Shown: piece after piece, positions 1 to 5,373 of the stretch
Layout: the number at the start of each line of letters is the position of its first letter
Numbering within the stretch: the first letter of the stretch is position 1
NCBI GenBank assembly: GCA_002440045.1
Contig: DJRI01000071.1
Coordinates: 3,970-9,342 of the forward strand
Reading direction: 5' to 3'
Length of the DNA stretch: 5,373 nucleotides
DNA from: Ruminococcaceae bacterium UBA6364
GTDB lineage: Bacteria; Bacillota; Clostridia; Oscillospirales; Acutalibacteraceae
The notes under the pieces: generated by a model
Database searches by the model: none
The model's input: only the letters and a program-made list of their open reading frames with translations
What the model was told of the DNA's origin: nothing
Made by a program: the position numbers and the translations under genes

Positions 1-70
1 GCTCGCCGCCCGTATAGCGGCCGGGCTTTTGGACAAGCGGCAGTATTTCTTCGATTTGTTCGTAAAGCAT
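1..70 (-). CDS. N-terminal fragment of a radical SAM protein (B12-binding-type fusion family), cut by the window edge
   Basis: Only the first 23 codons are present; the gene continues off the left edge. The start codon at 68-70 has a purine-rich ribosome binding site GGGGAG nine bases upstream. The peptide starts MLYEQIEEILPLVQKPGRY and continues with TGGE. From memory, a 'KPxRYxGGE' segment close to the N-terminus is typical of the large clostridial radical SAM family often annotated as TIGR03960, in which a B12-binding-like domain precedes the radical SAM core. Neither domain is visible here. The position supports the call: in many Clostridia this gene follows an M23-M50 pair and precedes a DUF2344 gene, ribonuclease G and rplU. 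The family's biochemical function is not established as far as I know. The identification rests on a short motif plus synteny, so it is probable but not proven. Confidence 0.68.
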   Translation of the reverse strand, partial: MLYEQIEEILPLVQKPGRYTGGE

Positions 71-82
71 AGGATTCTTCTC

Positions 83-90
83 CCCAAAAA
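83..90 (-). promoter_or_regulatory. Ribosome binding site of the radical SAM gene
   Basis: On the minus strand a run of G ending in GGGGAG lies nine bases before the ATG at 68-70. This is good complementarity to the 16S rRNA 3' end at normal spacing, and it decides the start of the truncated gene at the left edge. Confidence 0.6.
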
Positions 91-100
91 TTAAGTACGA

Positions 101-123
101 TTACTCTTTTATTTTACAATAAT
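101..123. repeat. Two-part sequence element, copy 1 (promoter of the radical SAM gene)
   Basis: On the plus strand TTACTCT (101-107) is followed after four bases by TTTTACAATAAT (112-123). The same two blocks, in the same order and orientation but with a one-base spacer, recur at 5324-5343 in the other sigma-A-like promoter region. Here the element covers the -10 box and the likely transcription start. It could be an operator or simply chance in AT-rich DNA. Confidence 0.3.
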
Positions 124-139
124 TCATACAGTTTATCAA
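111..139 (-). promoter_or_regulatory. Sigma-A-like promoter of the radical SAM gene
   Basis: Read on the minus strand, a -35 box TTGATA (134-139) is followed after exactly 17 bp by a -10 box TAAAAT (111-116). Each box differs from the TTGACA/TATAAT consensus at one position. Transcription would begin near 104 and leave a leader of about 34 nt that contains the ribosome binding site. The -35 box begins about 10 bp after the M50 stop codon, so the radical SAM gene could be expressed in vegetative cells independently of the peptidase pair upstream. No convincing terminator separates the two, so read-through is also possible. Confidence 0.6.
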
Positions 140-148
140 GTAATACTT

Positions 149-724
149 TTATTTTTTGAATATAAGAGAAAGAAGAATATATACGCTCACAAAACACAGC
201 TGAATATTGCCCATATTGTGAAAAAGAAGCGCAAATGAAAGTATTATCATCGGCACGCACACGCAATATGAAATAACGGTTACGGCAGTTTCTGCAAAGC
301 ACCTGTCTTTTTTAGTGCAGAGAATGGCGCAAAGCGCCTTGCCGCCGTCTAAAGTTTCTATCGGCAAAAGATTAAAAAGTCCGATTGCAACATTGACGTA
401 AAAGAGATTTTTGCGGCAAAATAAACAGCACAAAACAGCGGCAGCAATATTTGCTAATGGTCCCGCAAGATTTATTATGACCTCTTTATAATAATTGCCG
501 CAGTAGCCGCGCCGCACTATTTCGCCGCCGAAAAATCCTATTTTAAGGCTGGAAGTGTATTCTTTAAAAACCGCAAGAGCGCAAAAATGCCCGCACTCAT
601 GCAAAAGTGAAAAGAGCATTGCGGGCAAAAGGTGTATACTTTTATTTCCGACGCTGGCAAAAACAAGCAGCGCAAAAAAGGAAAAGTTCAGCGTTACGCT
701 AACACCGAAGCACTTAAATCTCAT
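149..724 (-). CDS. Small intramembrane M50 metalloprotease, SpoIVFB-like site-2 protease
   Basis: A 191-residue polytopic membrane protein of the M50 site-2 protease family. The zinc motif HECGH is at residues 42-46 inside a hydrophobic segment. The family motif NLAGP is at 85-89, and the second active-site motif NLLP..LDGG, which carries the third zinc ligand Asp126, is at 118-128. Hydrophobic segments lie roughly at 9-27, 32-53, 83-103, 108-122, 143-167 and 173-188. In Bacillus, SpoIVFB cleaves pro-sigma-K in the mother-cell-derived outer forespore membrane. That role is inferred here from the partner gene and the order M23-M50-radical SAM. The protein is shorter than Bacillus SpoIVFB and has no C-terminal CBS domain. 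It contains 13 Cys residues, unusually many. The start overlaps the M23 gene by 11 bp and has an AGGAAG site at proper spacing, which implies translational coupling. The fold is near certain; the pro-sigma-K substrate is less so. Confidence 0.88.
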   Translation of the reverse strand: MRFKCFGVSVTLNFSFFALLVFASVGNKSIHLLPAMLFSLLHECGHFCALAVFKEYTSSLKIGFFGGEIVRRGYCGNYYKEVIINLAGPLANIAAAVLCCLFCRKNLFYVNVAIGLFNLLPIETLDGGKALCAILCTKKDRCFAETAVTVISYCVCVPMIILSFALLFHNMGNIQLCFVSVYILLSLIFKK

Positions 725-1463
725 CGGTACTTCCTGCGGTGCTCAGCGCCGGCATTGGGTCATAAGAAACGCCGTCTATTCTGAATTCAAAATGAAGATG
801 CGGCCCCGTAGAGTCGCCTGTAGAGCCGACAGAGGCTATCACATCACCTGCGTTTACAACATCGCCGGGTGAAACAAACAGCTCTTTACAGTGGCAATAA
901 ACGGTCATAATGCCGTTGCTGTGCTGAATTTTAATATAATTCCCGTTGAAAGGATGGCTTTCGGCAACCGTGACCACACCGAAAAAAGCAGCGTGAATAT
1001 CCGTCCCTTCCGCCGCCGCAAGGTCGGTTCCGCTGTGAAAGCTGTAATCACCCGAAATCGGGTGCTCCCTGTAGCCGAAATCGGAAGTTACATTCACGGC
1101 TACCGGCAAAATCATCTGACTTTTTAAAGAGTAGCCCTGAAGCGAAACATACGGTTTGTCGGCTTCGGCAACATTTTCATTCGTATCTTCGCTTTTCTCG
1201 TCAAGCTCGACTTTGGGCGCGGCGTTTTTATCTGCGTCGACATTTGCTTTTATCAGCTCACCCACACCGTGAAACGTCTCTTTTGCTTCTTCGTATGAAA
1301 CATTTTCTTCAATAGCAGGCGAAAAAATCTCGGCTATATTTGAAAAAAGGCGTGTATTGGCTTTTGAAACCGCAAACAAAAATACAAACAGCACACAGCA
1401 TGCGGCAAACTGAATAAGCAGTGTTCTTGTAAGATAATCAAACGGCGCTTTTTCTTTATCCAT
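714..1463 (-). CDS. Membrane-anchored M23 (LytM) metallopeptidase, SpoIVFA-like partner of the M50 protease
   Basis: A 249-residue bitopic protein. A short basic and acidic N-terminus precedes one membrane segment (about 15-33). An acidic, low-complexity linker (about 50-105) then leads to a C-terminal LytM/M23 domain (about 118-236). The catalytic set looks complete: H143 and D147 in FHSGTD, H191 in the YCH motif, and H222/H224 in GPHLHFE. The family cleaves peptide cross-links in peptidoglycan or, when degenerate, acts as a scaffold. In Bacillus, spoIVFA encodes a membrane protein with a C-terminal LytM-like domain that holds SpoIVFB inactive until SpoIVB cleaves it. The same order and an 11-bp overlap with the M50 gene suggest the same partnership here. 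Intact zinc ligands leave open real hydrolase activity, as in clostridial SpoIIQ. The start is the only ATG before the membrane segment, and its ribosome binding site is buried in a hairpin. Confidence 0.85.
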   Translation of the reverse strand: MDKEKAPFDYLTRTLLIQFAACCVLFVFLFAVSKANTRLFSNIAEIFSPAIEENVSYEEAKETFHGVGELIKANVDADKNAAPKVELDEKSEDTNENVAEADKPYVSLQGYSLKSQMILPVAVNVTSDFGYREHPISGDYSFHSGTDLAAAEGTDIHAAFFGVVTVAESHPFNGNYIKIQHSNGIMTVYCHCKELFVSPGDVVNAGDVIASVGSTGDSTGPHLHFEFRIDGVSYDPMPALSTAGSTDEI

Positions 1464-1469
1464 AAAATA

Positions 1470-1496
1470 TCACCCGCATAATAATTACGCGGGTGA
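1470..1496 (-). terminator. Strong hairpin between the ABC-F gene and the M23 start: terminator and/or translational gate
   Basis: The arms CACCCGC and GCGGGTG (1471-1477 and 1489-1495) pair perfectly. The pairing extends inward by four pairs, including one G-U, and outward by one U-A, giving about 12 bp around a UUA triloop. On the minus strand the hairpin begins 11 bases after the ABC-F stop and is followed by ATATTTT, a modest U-tract, so it could act as a rho-independent terminator. Its 3' arm also contains GGGTGAT, the only ribosome-binding-like sequence before the M23 ATG five bases later. The structure could therefore hide that site. Which role dominates cannot be told from the sequence. 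Confidence 0.6.
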
Positions 1497-1507
1497 AAAA
1501 CATTATA

Positions 1508-3403
1508 TTACTGCTCCTGAAGCTTTTCCCAAAGAGCGTAGGCTTTGTCAAGCTCACATTTAAGAGCGTCAAGCTCTTCCGTCAGCTTCATAAGCTCTTT
1601 ATAATCCTCGGCGGTTTCGGGAAGCAACAGTTTTGTTTCAATTTCAGAAATGCGGTTTTCTTTTTCTTCTATTTCCGCTTCCGTTCTTTTTAATTGAGTA
1701 AGACGTTTTCTTTCGTTGCTTGCCTGCTCTTTTTTAAGTTTATAATCATTAACCTTGGGCTTCTCCGCGGGCTTTTGTGATGCTTCGGGCGTTTTCTCGG
1801 AATTTTCAAGATAATTCAAATAATCGTCGTAATTACCTTCAATTTCAACTGCGCCGTCGTGCGAAAGATAAATTACCCTTGTTGCAAGCTTATTTATAAA
1901 ATAGCGGTCGTGTGAAACGCAAAGAAGCGTGCCGCCGAATGAAAGCAGGGCGTTTTCCAAAACTTCTCTCGACGAAATGTCAAGGTGGTTGGTAGGCTCA
2001 TCCAGTATAAGAAAGTTCGGCTTTTTAAGCATTATTTTCAAAAGCGAAAGTTTTGCTTTTTCGCCGCCGCTTAAAGACGCAACGGTTTTATAAACATCGT
2101 CGCCGCAAAAAAGGAACATAGCCAAAGCGCTTCTGACCTCGGTTTCGGTCATAGAGGGGTACATATCCCAAACATCGTCAAGCGCCGTATTTTTGACATT
2201 GACATTTTCGATATTCTGTGCAAAATAGCCCTTTTTGACGTTGACGCCGTATCTGAATATGCCCTTGTCCTGCGAAATTTCGCGGTTGATTATTTTAAGA
2301 AAGGTTGATTTTCCGCAGCCGTTCGGGCCTAAAATAAAAACGCGCTCGTTTCTTCTTACCGTAAGCGAAAGGTCTGAAAAAAGCTCTTTTCCGTCAAAGC
2401 CCTTTTTAAGACCGTCTGTAATAAGCACCTCGTCGCCTGCTCTGAGGTCGCACTCAAAAGAGAAATGCACCGACTTCGCCGCACTTTCGGGCATAACAAG
2501 CTGTTCTTTTATTCTGTCTATCTGTTTTTGCTTTGAAGCGATAGTCACATAGTTGCGCGCCTGATTGAAGCGCTTTTGTTGCTCGATAATCTCTTCAATG
2601 CGTTTGATTTCGGTAATATTTTTTTCATATTCGCGCTCAATAGAAAGCTCGCGTTCGGCTTTGAGCTTATGATAAAGCGTGTAATTGCCCTTTGTAAAAT
2701 ATATTTTTTTATGGGCAATCTCCATTGTAGAGGTTGTCACCTTATCTAAAAAATAGCGGTCATGTGAAACAACTATAAACGCGCCCTTATATTTTGCCAA
2801 AAAATCCTCAAGCCATGTAACGGCCTCAATATCAAGGTTATTTGTAGGTTCGTCAAGCAGTAAAAGGTGCGAATTTGAAAGAAGAAGCTTACAAAGCGCC
2901 GCCTTTGAACGCTGACCGCCGCTTAACGCCGACACGGGAAGCTCCAATTGGTCTTGTAGAAAGCCGAGCCCCAAAAGCGCCGAGCGCGTTTTTGCTTTAT
3001 AAACAAGCCCGTCGCGCCGTTCAATCTCTTCGTTTAAAAAGAGCTGGCGTTCAATAAGCTTTTCGTCGCTTGTGTCTAAAAGGCGGCAGTTAATTTCTTC
3101 AAGCTCTTTTTCCATTTCGGTTACATCTGAAAAAACGGTGAGAACTTCATTATAAAGTGTAACAGAGCCGTCCGACGGCAAATACTGCTCCATATAGCCG
3201 ATGTTAAGGTCGCGCGATTTTACAATCGCACCCTCCTGCGGCAAATATTCGCCCGTAATCAGCTTAAAAAGCGTGGTTTTGCCCGTGCCGTTTGCGCCTA
3301 TAAGGCCTACCCTGTCGGTATTTTCTATTTTAAATGCGGCGTCTTTAAAAAGTATTCCGTCAGAAAACCCGAATTGCAAATTTTGTGCAGTCAGTAACGA
3401 CAT
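1508..3403 (-). CDS. ABC-F family ATPase (ribosome-associated, YdiF/Uup-like)
   Basis: A 631-residue soluble protein with two ABC domains and no membrane segments, the hallmark of ABC-F translation factors. Domain 1 has Walker A GANGTGKT (36-43), signature LSGGQ (160-164), Walker B LLLLDE ending at the catalytic Glu185, and the switch His214. Domain 2 has Walker A GPNGCGKS (359-366), LSGGE (444-448), Walker B with Glu469, and His498. Between them lies a charged helical linker (about 245-310), which in this family reaches the ribosomal P-site tRNA. A Lys/Glu-rich coiled coil (about 555-631) closes the protein, as in YdiF and Uup. Known members rescue or tune stalled ribosomes, and some confer resistance to ribosome-targeting drugs. 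Its place in a core operon favours a housekeeping role, but the subfamily cannot be assigned by eye. The start has a GAGG site seven bases upstream, just after the manA stop. Confidence 0.93.
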   Translation of the reverse strand: MSLLTAQNLQFGFSDGILFKDAAFKIENTDRVGLIGANGTGKTTLFKLITGEYLPQEGAIVKSRDLNIGYMEQYLPSDGSVTLYNEVLTVFSDVTEMEKELEEINCRLLDTSDEKLIERQLFLNEEIERRDGLVYKAKTRSALLGLGFLQDQLELPVSALSGGQRSKAALCKLLLSNSHLLLLDEPTNNLDIEAVTWLEDFLAKYKGAFIVVSHDRYFLDKVTTSTMEIAHKKIYFTKGNYTLYHKLKAERELSIEREYEKNITEIKRIEEIIEQQKRFNQARNYVTIASKQKQIDRIKEQLVMPESAAKSVHFSFECDLRAGDEVLITDGLKKGFDGKELFSDLSLTVRRNERVFILGPNGCGKSTFLKIINREISQDKGIFRYGVNVKKGYFAQNIENVNVKNTALDDVWDMYPSMTETEVRSALAMFLFCGDDVYKTVASLSGGEKAKLSLLKIMLKKPNFLILDEPTNHLDISSREVLENALLSFGGTLLCVSHDRYFINKLATRVIYLSHDGAVEIEGNYDDYLNYLENSEKTPEASQKPAEKPKVNDYKLKKEQASNERKRLTQLKRTEAEIEEKENRISEIETKLLLPETAEDYKELMKLTEELDALKCELDKAYALWEKLQEQ

Positions 3404-3416
3404 AAATAATCCTCGC

Positions 3417-4373
3417 TTAAAGTGAGCTTAAAAGCGCCTTAAATTCGCCCGCAAAAAGCACCTCGCCCGAGGACGCGGGAATAAATACGCTGTCGCCTTT
3501 TTTCACGCTGACGGCGGCGCCGCCCGAAGTAATGCTGCCTTTGCCGTCAAGAATGAGCACCGACAAAAAGCTGTCGTCAAGAACATCAACTGTGTGCGCC
3601 CCGGAAACAGAAAGCGAAGTCATCTTAAAAAATTCACAGGAGCAAAGCTCTGTTATAACAGCTTCGCCGCAGGAAACTGCCTTGCCGTCGGGGTCGCCCG
3701 AGCGCGTCGGTGCGTCTGTAACGGTAACGTCAACAGCTTTGTCGATATGCAATTCTCTCAGTTTGCCGTTTACAAGCCTGCCGTAATCATAAACTCTGTA
3801 GGTTGTGTTGCAATTCTGCTGGACTTCGGCAAGAAGAATGCCGCCGCCTATAGCGTGCAATGTGCCTGATTTAATAAAGAACACATCGCCCTTTTTAACC
3901 TTGACCTTGTTAACATAGTTTAAAAAGGTGTTGTCCTCGATTGATTTTTTAAACTGTTCTTTTGAAAGCTTTTCTTTAAAGCCGTATATAAGCTCCGCGC
4001 CCTCTTCGCAGTCAAGAACATACCATGCCTCTGTTTTGCCGTAGCTGTTTTCGTGAAGAGCGGCATATTCGTCATCGGGATGCACCTGTACAGAAAGGTC
4101 GCTTTTTGCGTCAATAAACTTAATTAAAAGCGGAAATTCATTATACTTTTCGCCTTTTCTGCCGAGCACCTCTTTGTGAGAAGCAAGAAAATCTGTGAAC
4201 TGCACACCCAAAAATTCGCCGTTTTTAATAATATTGTCGCCGTCTTTTCTTGCGGTGAGCACCCATGCTTCGGCAATATTTTCAAGCTCCGACTTATAGC
4301 CGAAGTCTGCTTTAAGGCGGTTGCCGCCCCAAACAATTTCTTTAAAAACGGGTTCAAGCTTTATCGGATACAT
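3417..4373 (-). CDS. manA: Mannose-6-phosphate isomerase, type I, zinc-dependent
   Basis: A 318-residue cupin enzyme interconverting mannose 6-phosphate and fructose 6-phosphate in the cytoplasm. This links glycolysis with mannose use and GDP-mannose-dependent glycan synthesis. It resembles the short Bacillus ManA type in length and motifs. It opens with PVFKEIVWGG (8-17). The zinc ligands are Q96 and H98 in VQVHPDDEYA, E115 in GKTEAWY, and H173 in GTLHAIGGG. R193 in the TTYRVYDYGR segment is the likely catalytic Arg. The frame is open upstream to 4481, but those codons lie inside the exonuclease gene and look unlike any ManA N-terminus. Of two ATGs at 4379 and 4373, the second is preferred: AAAGGG sits nine bases before it and only three before the first. 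The gene overlaps the exonuclease end by 20 bp, and the ABC-F gene begins 13 bp downstream, so all three are probably one transcript. Confidence 0.93.
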   Translation of the reverse strand: MYPIKLEPVFKEIVWGGNRLKADFGYKSELENIAEAWVLTARKDGDNIIKNGEFLGVQFTDFLASHKEVLGRKGEKYNEFPLLIKFIDAKSDLSVQVHPDDEYAALHENSYGKTEAWYVLDCEEGAELIYGFKEKLSKEQFKKSIEDNTFLNYVNKVKVKKGDVFFIKSGTLHAIGGGILLAEVQQNCNTTYRVYDYGRLVNGKLRELHIDKAVDVTVTDAPTRSGDPDGKAVSCGEAVITELCSCEFFKMTSLSVSGAHTVDVLDDSFLSVLILDGKGSITSGGAAVSVKKGDSVFIPASSGEVLFAGEFKALLSSL

Positions 4374-5277
4374 TTTCATTTTCCCTTTCTTTTCGTAAGG
4401 CTTGCTGTGATTTTTGCGAAGCCTCCAACTCTTTTTTGTCAATAAACGGAACAGCCGAGGATTTAATATCCACTCTGTCATAATATTCTTTAAATCTTAT
4501 TGTAAAGCGCAGCTTTCGTTTACAGCTTCTGCACTGAAAAACAGCCCTGAAAGCCTGATTCATAACGCGCCAATCGCTTATTCGGTCGCAATGCGAGCCG
4601 CACGCGTCGCAAAAGCATTTCATACGCGTTTTGTCAACGAGGGGACTGTTGATGTCGGTAATGATTTTCGGCTTGAAGGAAAGCTTTGCATAAAATGAAT
4701 TGTCACATTTTAAAGTATACGATGCAATCATTGTCGGATTGAAAATCACCCTGAAAATATCGGCTGTAAGAAGGCTGTCATCAAGAGCGCGGTGAAGTGA
4801 ATAATTTTCGGTAACAAGCCCAAGCTTTTCAGCCGCCGCCGAAAGACCGATTTGGTCGGCTTTTGAGATGTTCATAAAAGCCTGTGCATACTTTTGAATA
4901 TTTATGTAGTTTTTAAGAAACGGCACAAAATTTATACCGTTAAAATACTTGAAATTTTCAACAAGCACTCTGACATCTGTGTCACCCCACGTAAGAATAA
5001 CGTTATCTTCGCCCGACGACCACTTTCTGAAAAGCGCCATAGCCTGCGAAAACGGCGTTCCGCCGCTTATATCGTCGTTTGTTATATTGGTAAGCTCTTT
5101 AACGCGTGTGTGAAGCTTTTTGCCGAGCTGAGCTTTGATAAACATTGAAAAAGTATCGACGGTTTGCAGGTTTTCATCAAGCTTTACCGCGCCGATTTCA
5201 ATAATTTCGTTCAAAAAGCCGTTCTTCTTCTTGCAATAGGTATTATTCCATTCCAAATCAACAATAATGTAGTTCAT
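4354..5277 (-). CDS. DEDDh 3'-5' exonuclease (DnaQ/RNase T fold) with a C-terminal zinc-ribbon-like extension
   Basis: A 307-residue protein. The N-terminal 180 or so residues form an RNase T/DnaQ-type exonuclease domain that removes nucleotides from 3' ends with two metal ions. Motif I is IVDLEWN with D7 and E9. Motif II falls at TWGDTD with D99. Motif III is HRALDD with H162 and D167, which makes it the DEDDh class. GFLNEIIEIGAVKLDE (20-35) is typical of the KapD/ERI-1-like branch. The C-terminal part has Cys at 221, 223, 226 and 230 and a CxxC at 249/252, followed by a basic patch. This suggests a zinc ribbon for nucleic-acid binding, an inference. The last 25 residues are highly charged. 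The frame is open to 5322, but the ATG at 5277 has AGGAG five bases upstream and follows a promoter whose -10 box lies at 5311-5316. The substrate, RNA or DNA, is unknown. Confidence 0.88.
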   Translation of the reverse strand: MNYIIVDLEWNNTYCKKKNGFLNEIIEIGAVKLDENLQTVDTFSMFIKAQLGKKLHTRVKELTNITNDDISGGTPFSQAMALFRKWSSGEDNVILTWGDTDVRVLVENFKYFNGINFVPFLKNYINIQKYAQAFMNISKADQIGLSAAAEKLGLVTENYSLHRALDDSLLTADIFRVIFNPTMIASYTLKCDNSFYAKLSFKPKIITDINSPLVDKTRMKCFCDACGSHCDRISDWRVMNQAFRAVFQCRSCKRKLRFTIRFKEYYDRVDIKSSAVPFIDKKELEASQKSQQALRKERENENVSDKA

Positions 5278-5281
5278 AATT

Positions 5282-5286
5282 TCTCC
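5282..5286 (-). promoter_or_regulatory. Ribosome binding site of the exonuclease gene
   Basis: On the minus strand an AGGAG core lies about five bases before the ATG at 5275-5277. It fixes the start there rather than at the upstream in-frame ATG at 5322, which lies before the predicted transcription start. Confidence 0.7.
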
Positions 5287-5310
5287 TGTGAGATAAAACT
5301 CGTAAATAAT

Positions 5311-5339
5311 AATATAGCACACTTTACTCTGTTTTACAA
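5311..5339 (-). promoter_or_regulatory. Sigma-A-like promoter of the exonuclease-manA-ABC-F operon
   Basis: On the minus strand a -35 box TTGTAA (5334-5339) is followed after exactly 17 bp by TATATT (5311-5316). A TGC just before the -10 box provides an extended -10 element. The predicted start near 5304 gives a leader of about 27 nt. No riboswitch fits in so short a leader, so regulation, if any, would act at initiation. The DNA upstream to the window edge is AT-rich, which could help promoter activity. Confidence 0.65.
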
Positions 5340-5343
5340 TAAT
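5324..5343. repeat. Two-part sequence element, copy 2 (promoter of the exonuclease operon)
   Basis: TTACTCT (5324-5330) and TTTTACAATAAT (5332-5343), separated by a single base, match the blocks at 101-123. Here they cover the -35 box and part of the spacer, unlike copy 1, so the match is not explained by both copies merely carrying the same promoter box. Confidence 0.3.
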
Positions 5344-5373
5344 AAAAAGATATTTGGATTTACTATTGATTTC

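Noticed and set aside
555..1127. Plus-strand open frames opposite the M50 and M23 genes
   Set aside because: They are antisense to genes with intact catalytic motifs, their peptides show no family features, and everything else in the window reads on the minus strand.
1464..1510. Sigma-E or sigma-K type promoter before the M23 gene, expected for a spoIVF operon
   Set aside because: I could not find a convincing pair of boxes for either sporulation sigma factor in the short spacer. A site inside the ABC-F gene cannot be excluded.
1502..1530. Sigma-A promoter for the M23 gene using TATAAT at 1502-1507
   Set aside because: The -10 match is perfect, but no acceptable -35 box lies 16-18 bp upstream and there is no extended TG. 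It is mentioned only as a possibility in the hairpin finding and is not called as a feature.
2235..2552. Plus-strand open frame of 105 codons inside the ABC-F gene
   Set aside because: It lies entirely antisense to a clearly conserved two-domain ATPase, has no recognisable domain, and has no sign of its own promoter or ribosome binding site.
3532..3869. Two overlapping plus-strand open frames opposite manA
   Set aside because: They lie antisense to the conserved ManA C-terminal half; their peptides are low in recognisable structure and the two frames overlap each other.
4374..4481. Longer ManA N-terminus reaching back to 4481
   Set aside because: These codons lie inside the exonuclease gene, give a Lys/Arg-rich peptide unlike ManA proteins, and the recognised ManA start motif begins right after the ATG at 4373.
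5278..5322. Longer exonuclease start at the in-frame ATG at 5322
   Set aside because: The added 15 residues precede the conserved IVDLEWN start, have no ribosome binding site, and lie over the predicted promoter -10 box. The ATG at 5277 has AGGAG at correct spacing.
5344..5373. Terminator or gene end of an upstream gene at the right edge
   Set aside because: The AT-rich tail shows no stem-loop and no open frame long enough to judge; only a short direct repeat of GATTT is visible.

Overview
The window reads as a chromosomal core region of a low-to-mid GC, endospore-forming member of the Clostridia, perhaps Oscillospiraceae-like; this assignment is an inference. The evidence is a SpoIVFA/SpoIVFB-like M23-M50 peptidase pair next to the start of a B12-binding-type radical SAM gene, Gram-positive GGAG-type ribosome binding sites, AT-rich sigma-A promoters, and Firmicutes-type ManA and ABC-F proteins. 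All six recognisable genes lie on the minus strand, so transcription runs from high to low coordinates. Coding density is very high, and no stretch over 300 bases lacks a gene. I see no tRNA, rRNA, CRISPR array or insertion sequence.

Right part (5373 to about 1508): a good sigma-A promoter (TTGTAA, 17 bp, TATATT with an extended TG) precedes a three-gene run. The genes are a DEDDh 3'-5' exonuclease with an appended C-terminal zinc-ribbon-like Cys cluster, a type I zinc mannose-6-phosphate isomerase (manA), and a two-domain ABC-F ATPase with a C-terminal coiled coil. The exonuclease and manA reading frames overlap by 20 bp, and the manA-to-ABC-F gap is 13 bp, so the three look co-transcribed although their functions are not obviously related.

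Middle (about 1464 to 1507): the ABC-F gene is followed by a strong inverted repeat placed directly against the start codon of the M23 gene. It may be a terminator, a translational gate over the M23 ribosome binding site, or both.

Left part (1463 to 1): a membrane-anchored LytM/M23 protein and a small intramembrane M50 metalloprotease overlap by 11 bp, an arrangement matching spoIVFA-spoIVFB, whose products control pro-sigma-K processing in Bacillus. A second sigma-A-like promoter lies just after the M50 stop and drives a gene that leaves the window after 23 codons. Its N-terminus (QKPGRYTGGE) fits the radical SAM family usually found between spoIVFB and the RNase G/rplU genes in Clostridia.

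The most interesting points are the hairpin over the M23 start, the M23-M50 pair with a catalytically complete M23 domain and a short Cys-rich M50, the zinc-ribbon extension of the exonuclease, and a two-part sequence element shared by the two promoter regions. I found nothing that amounts to a clearly new multi-gene system.
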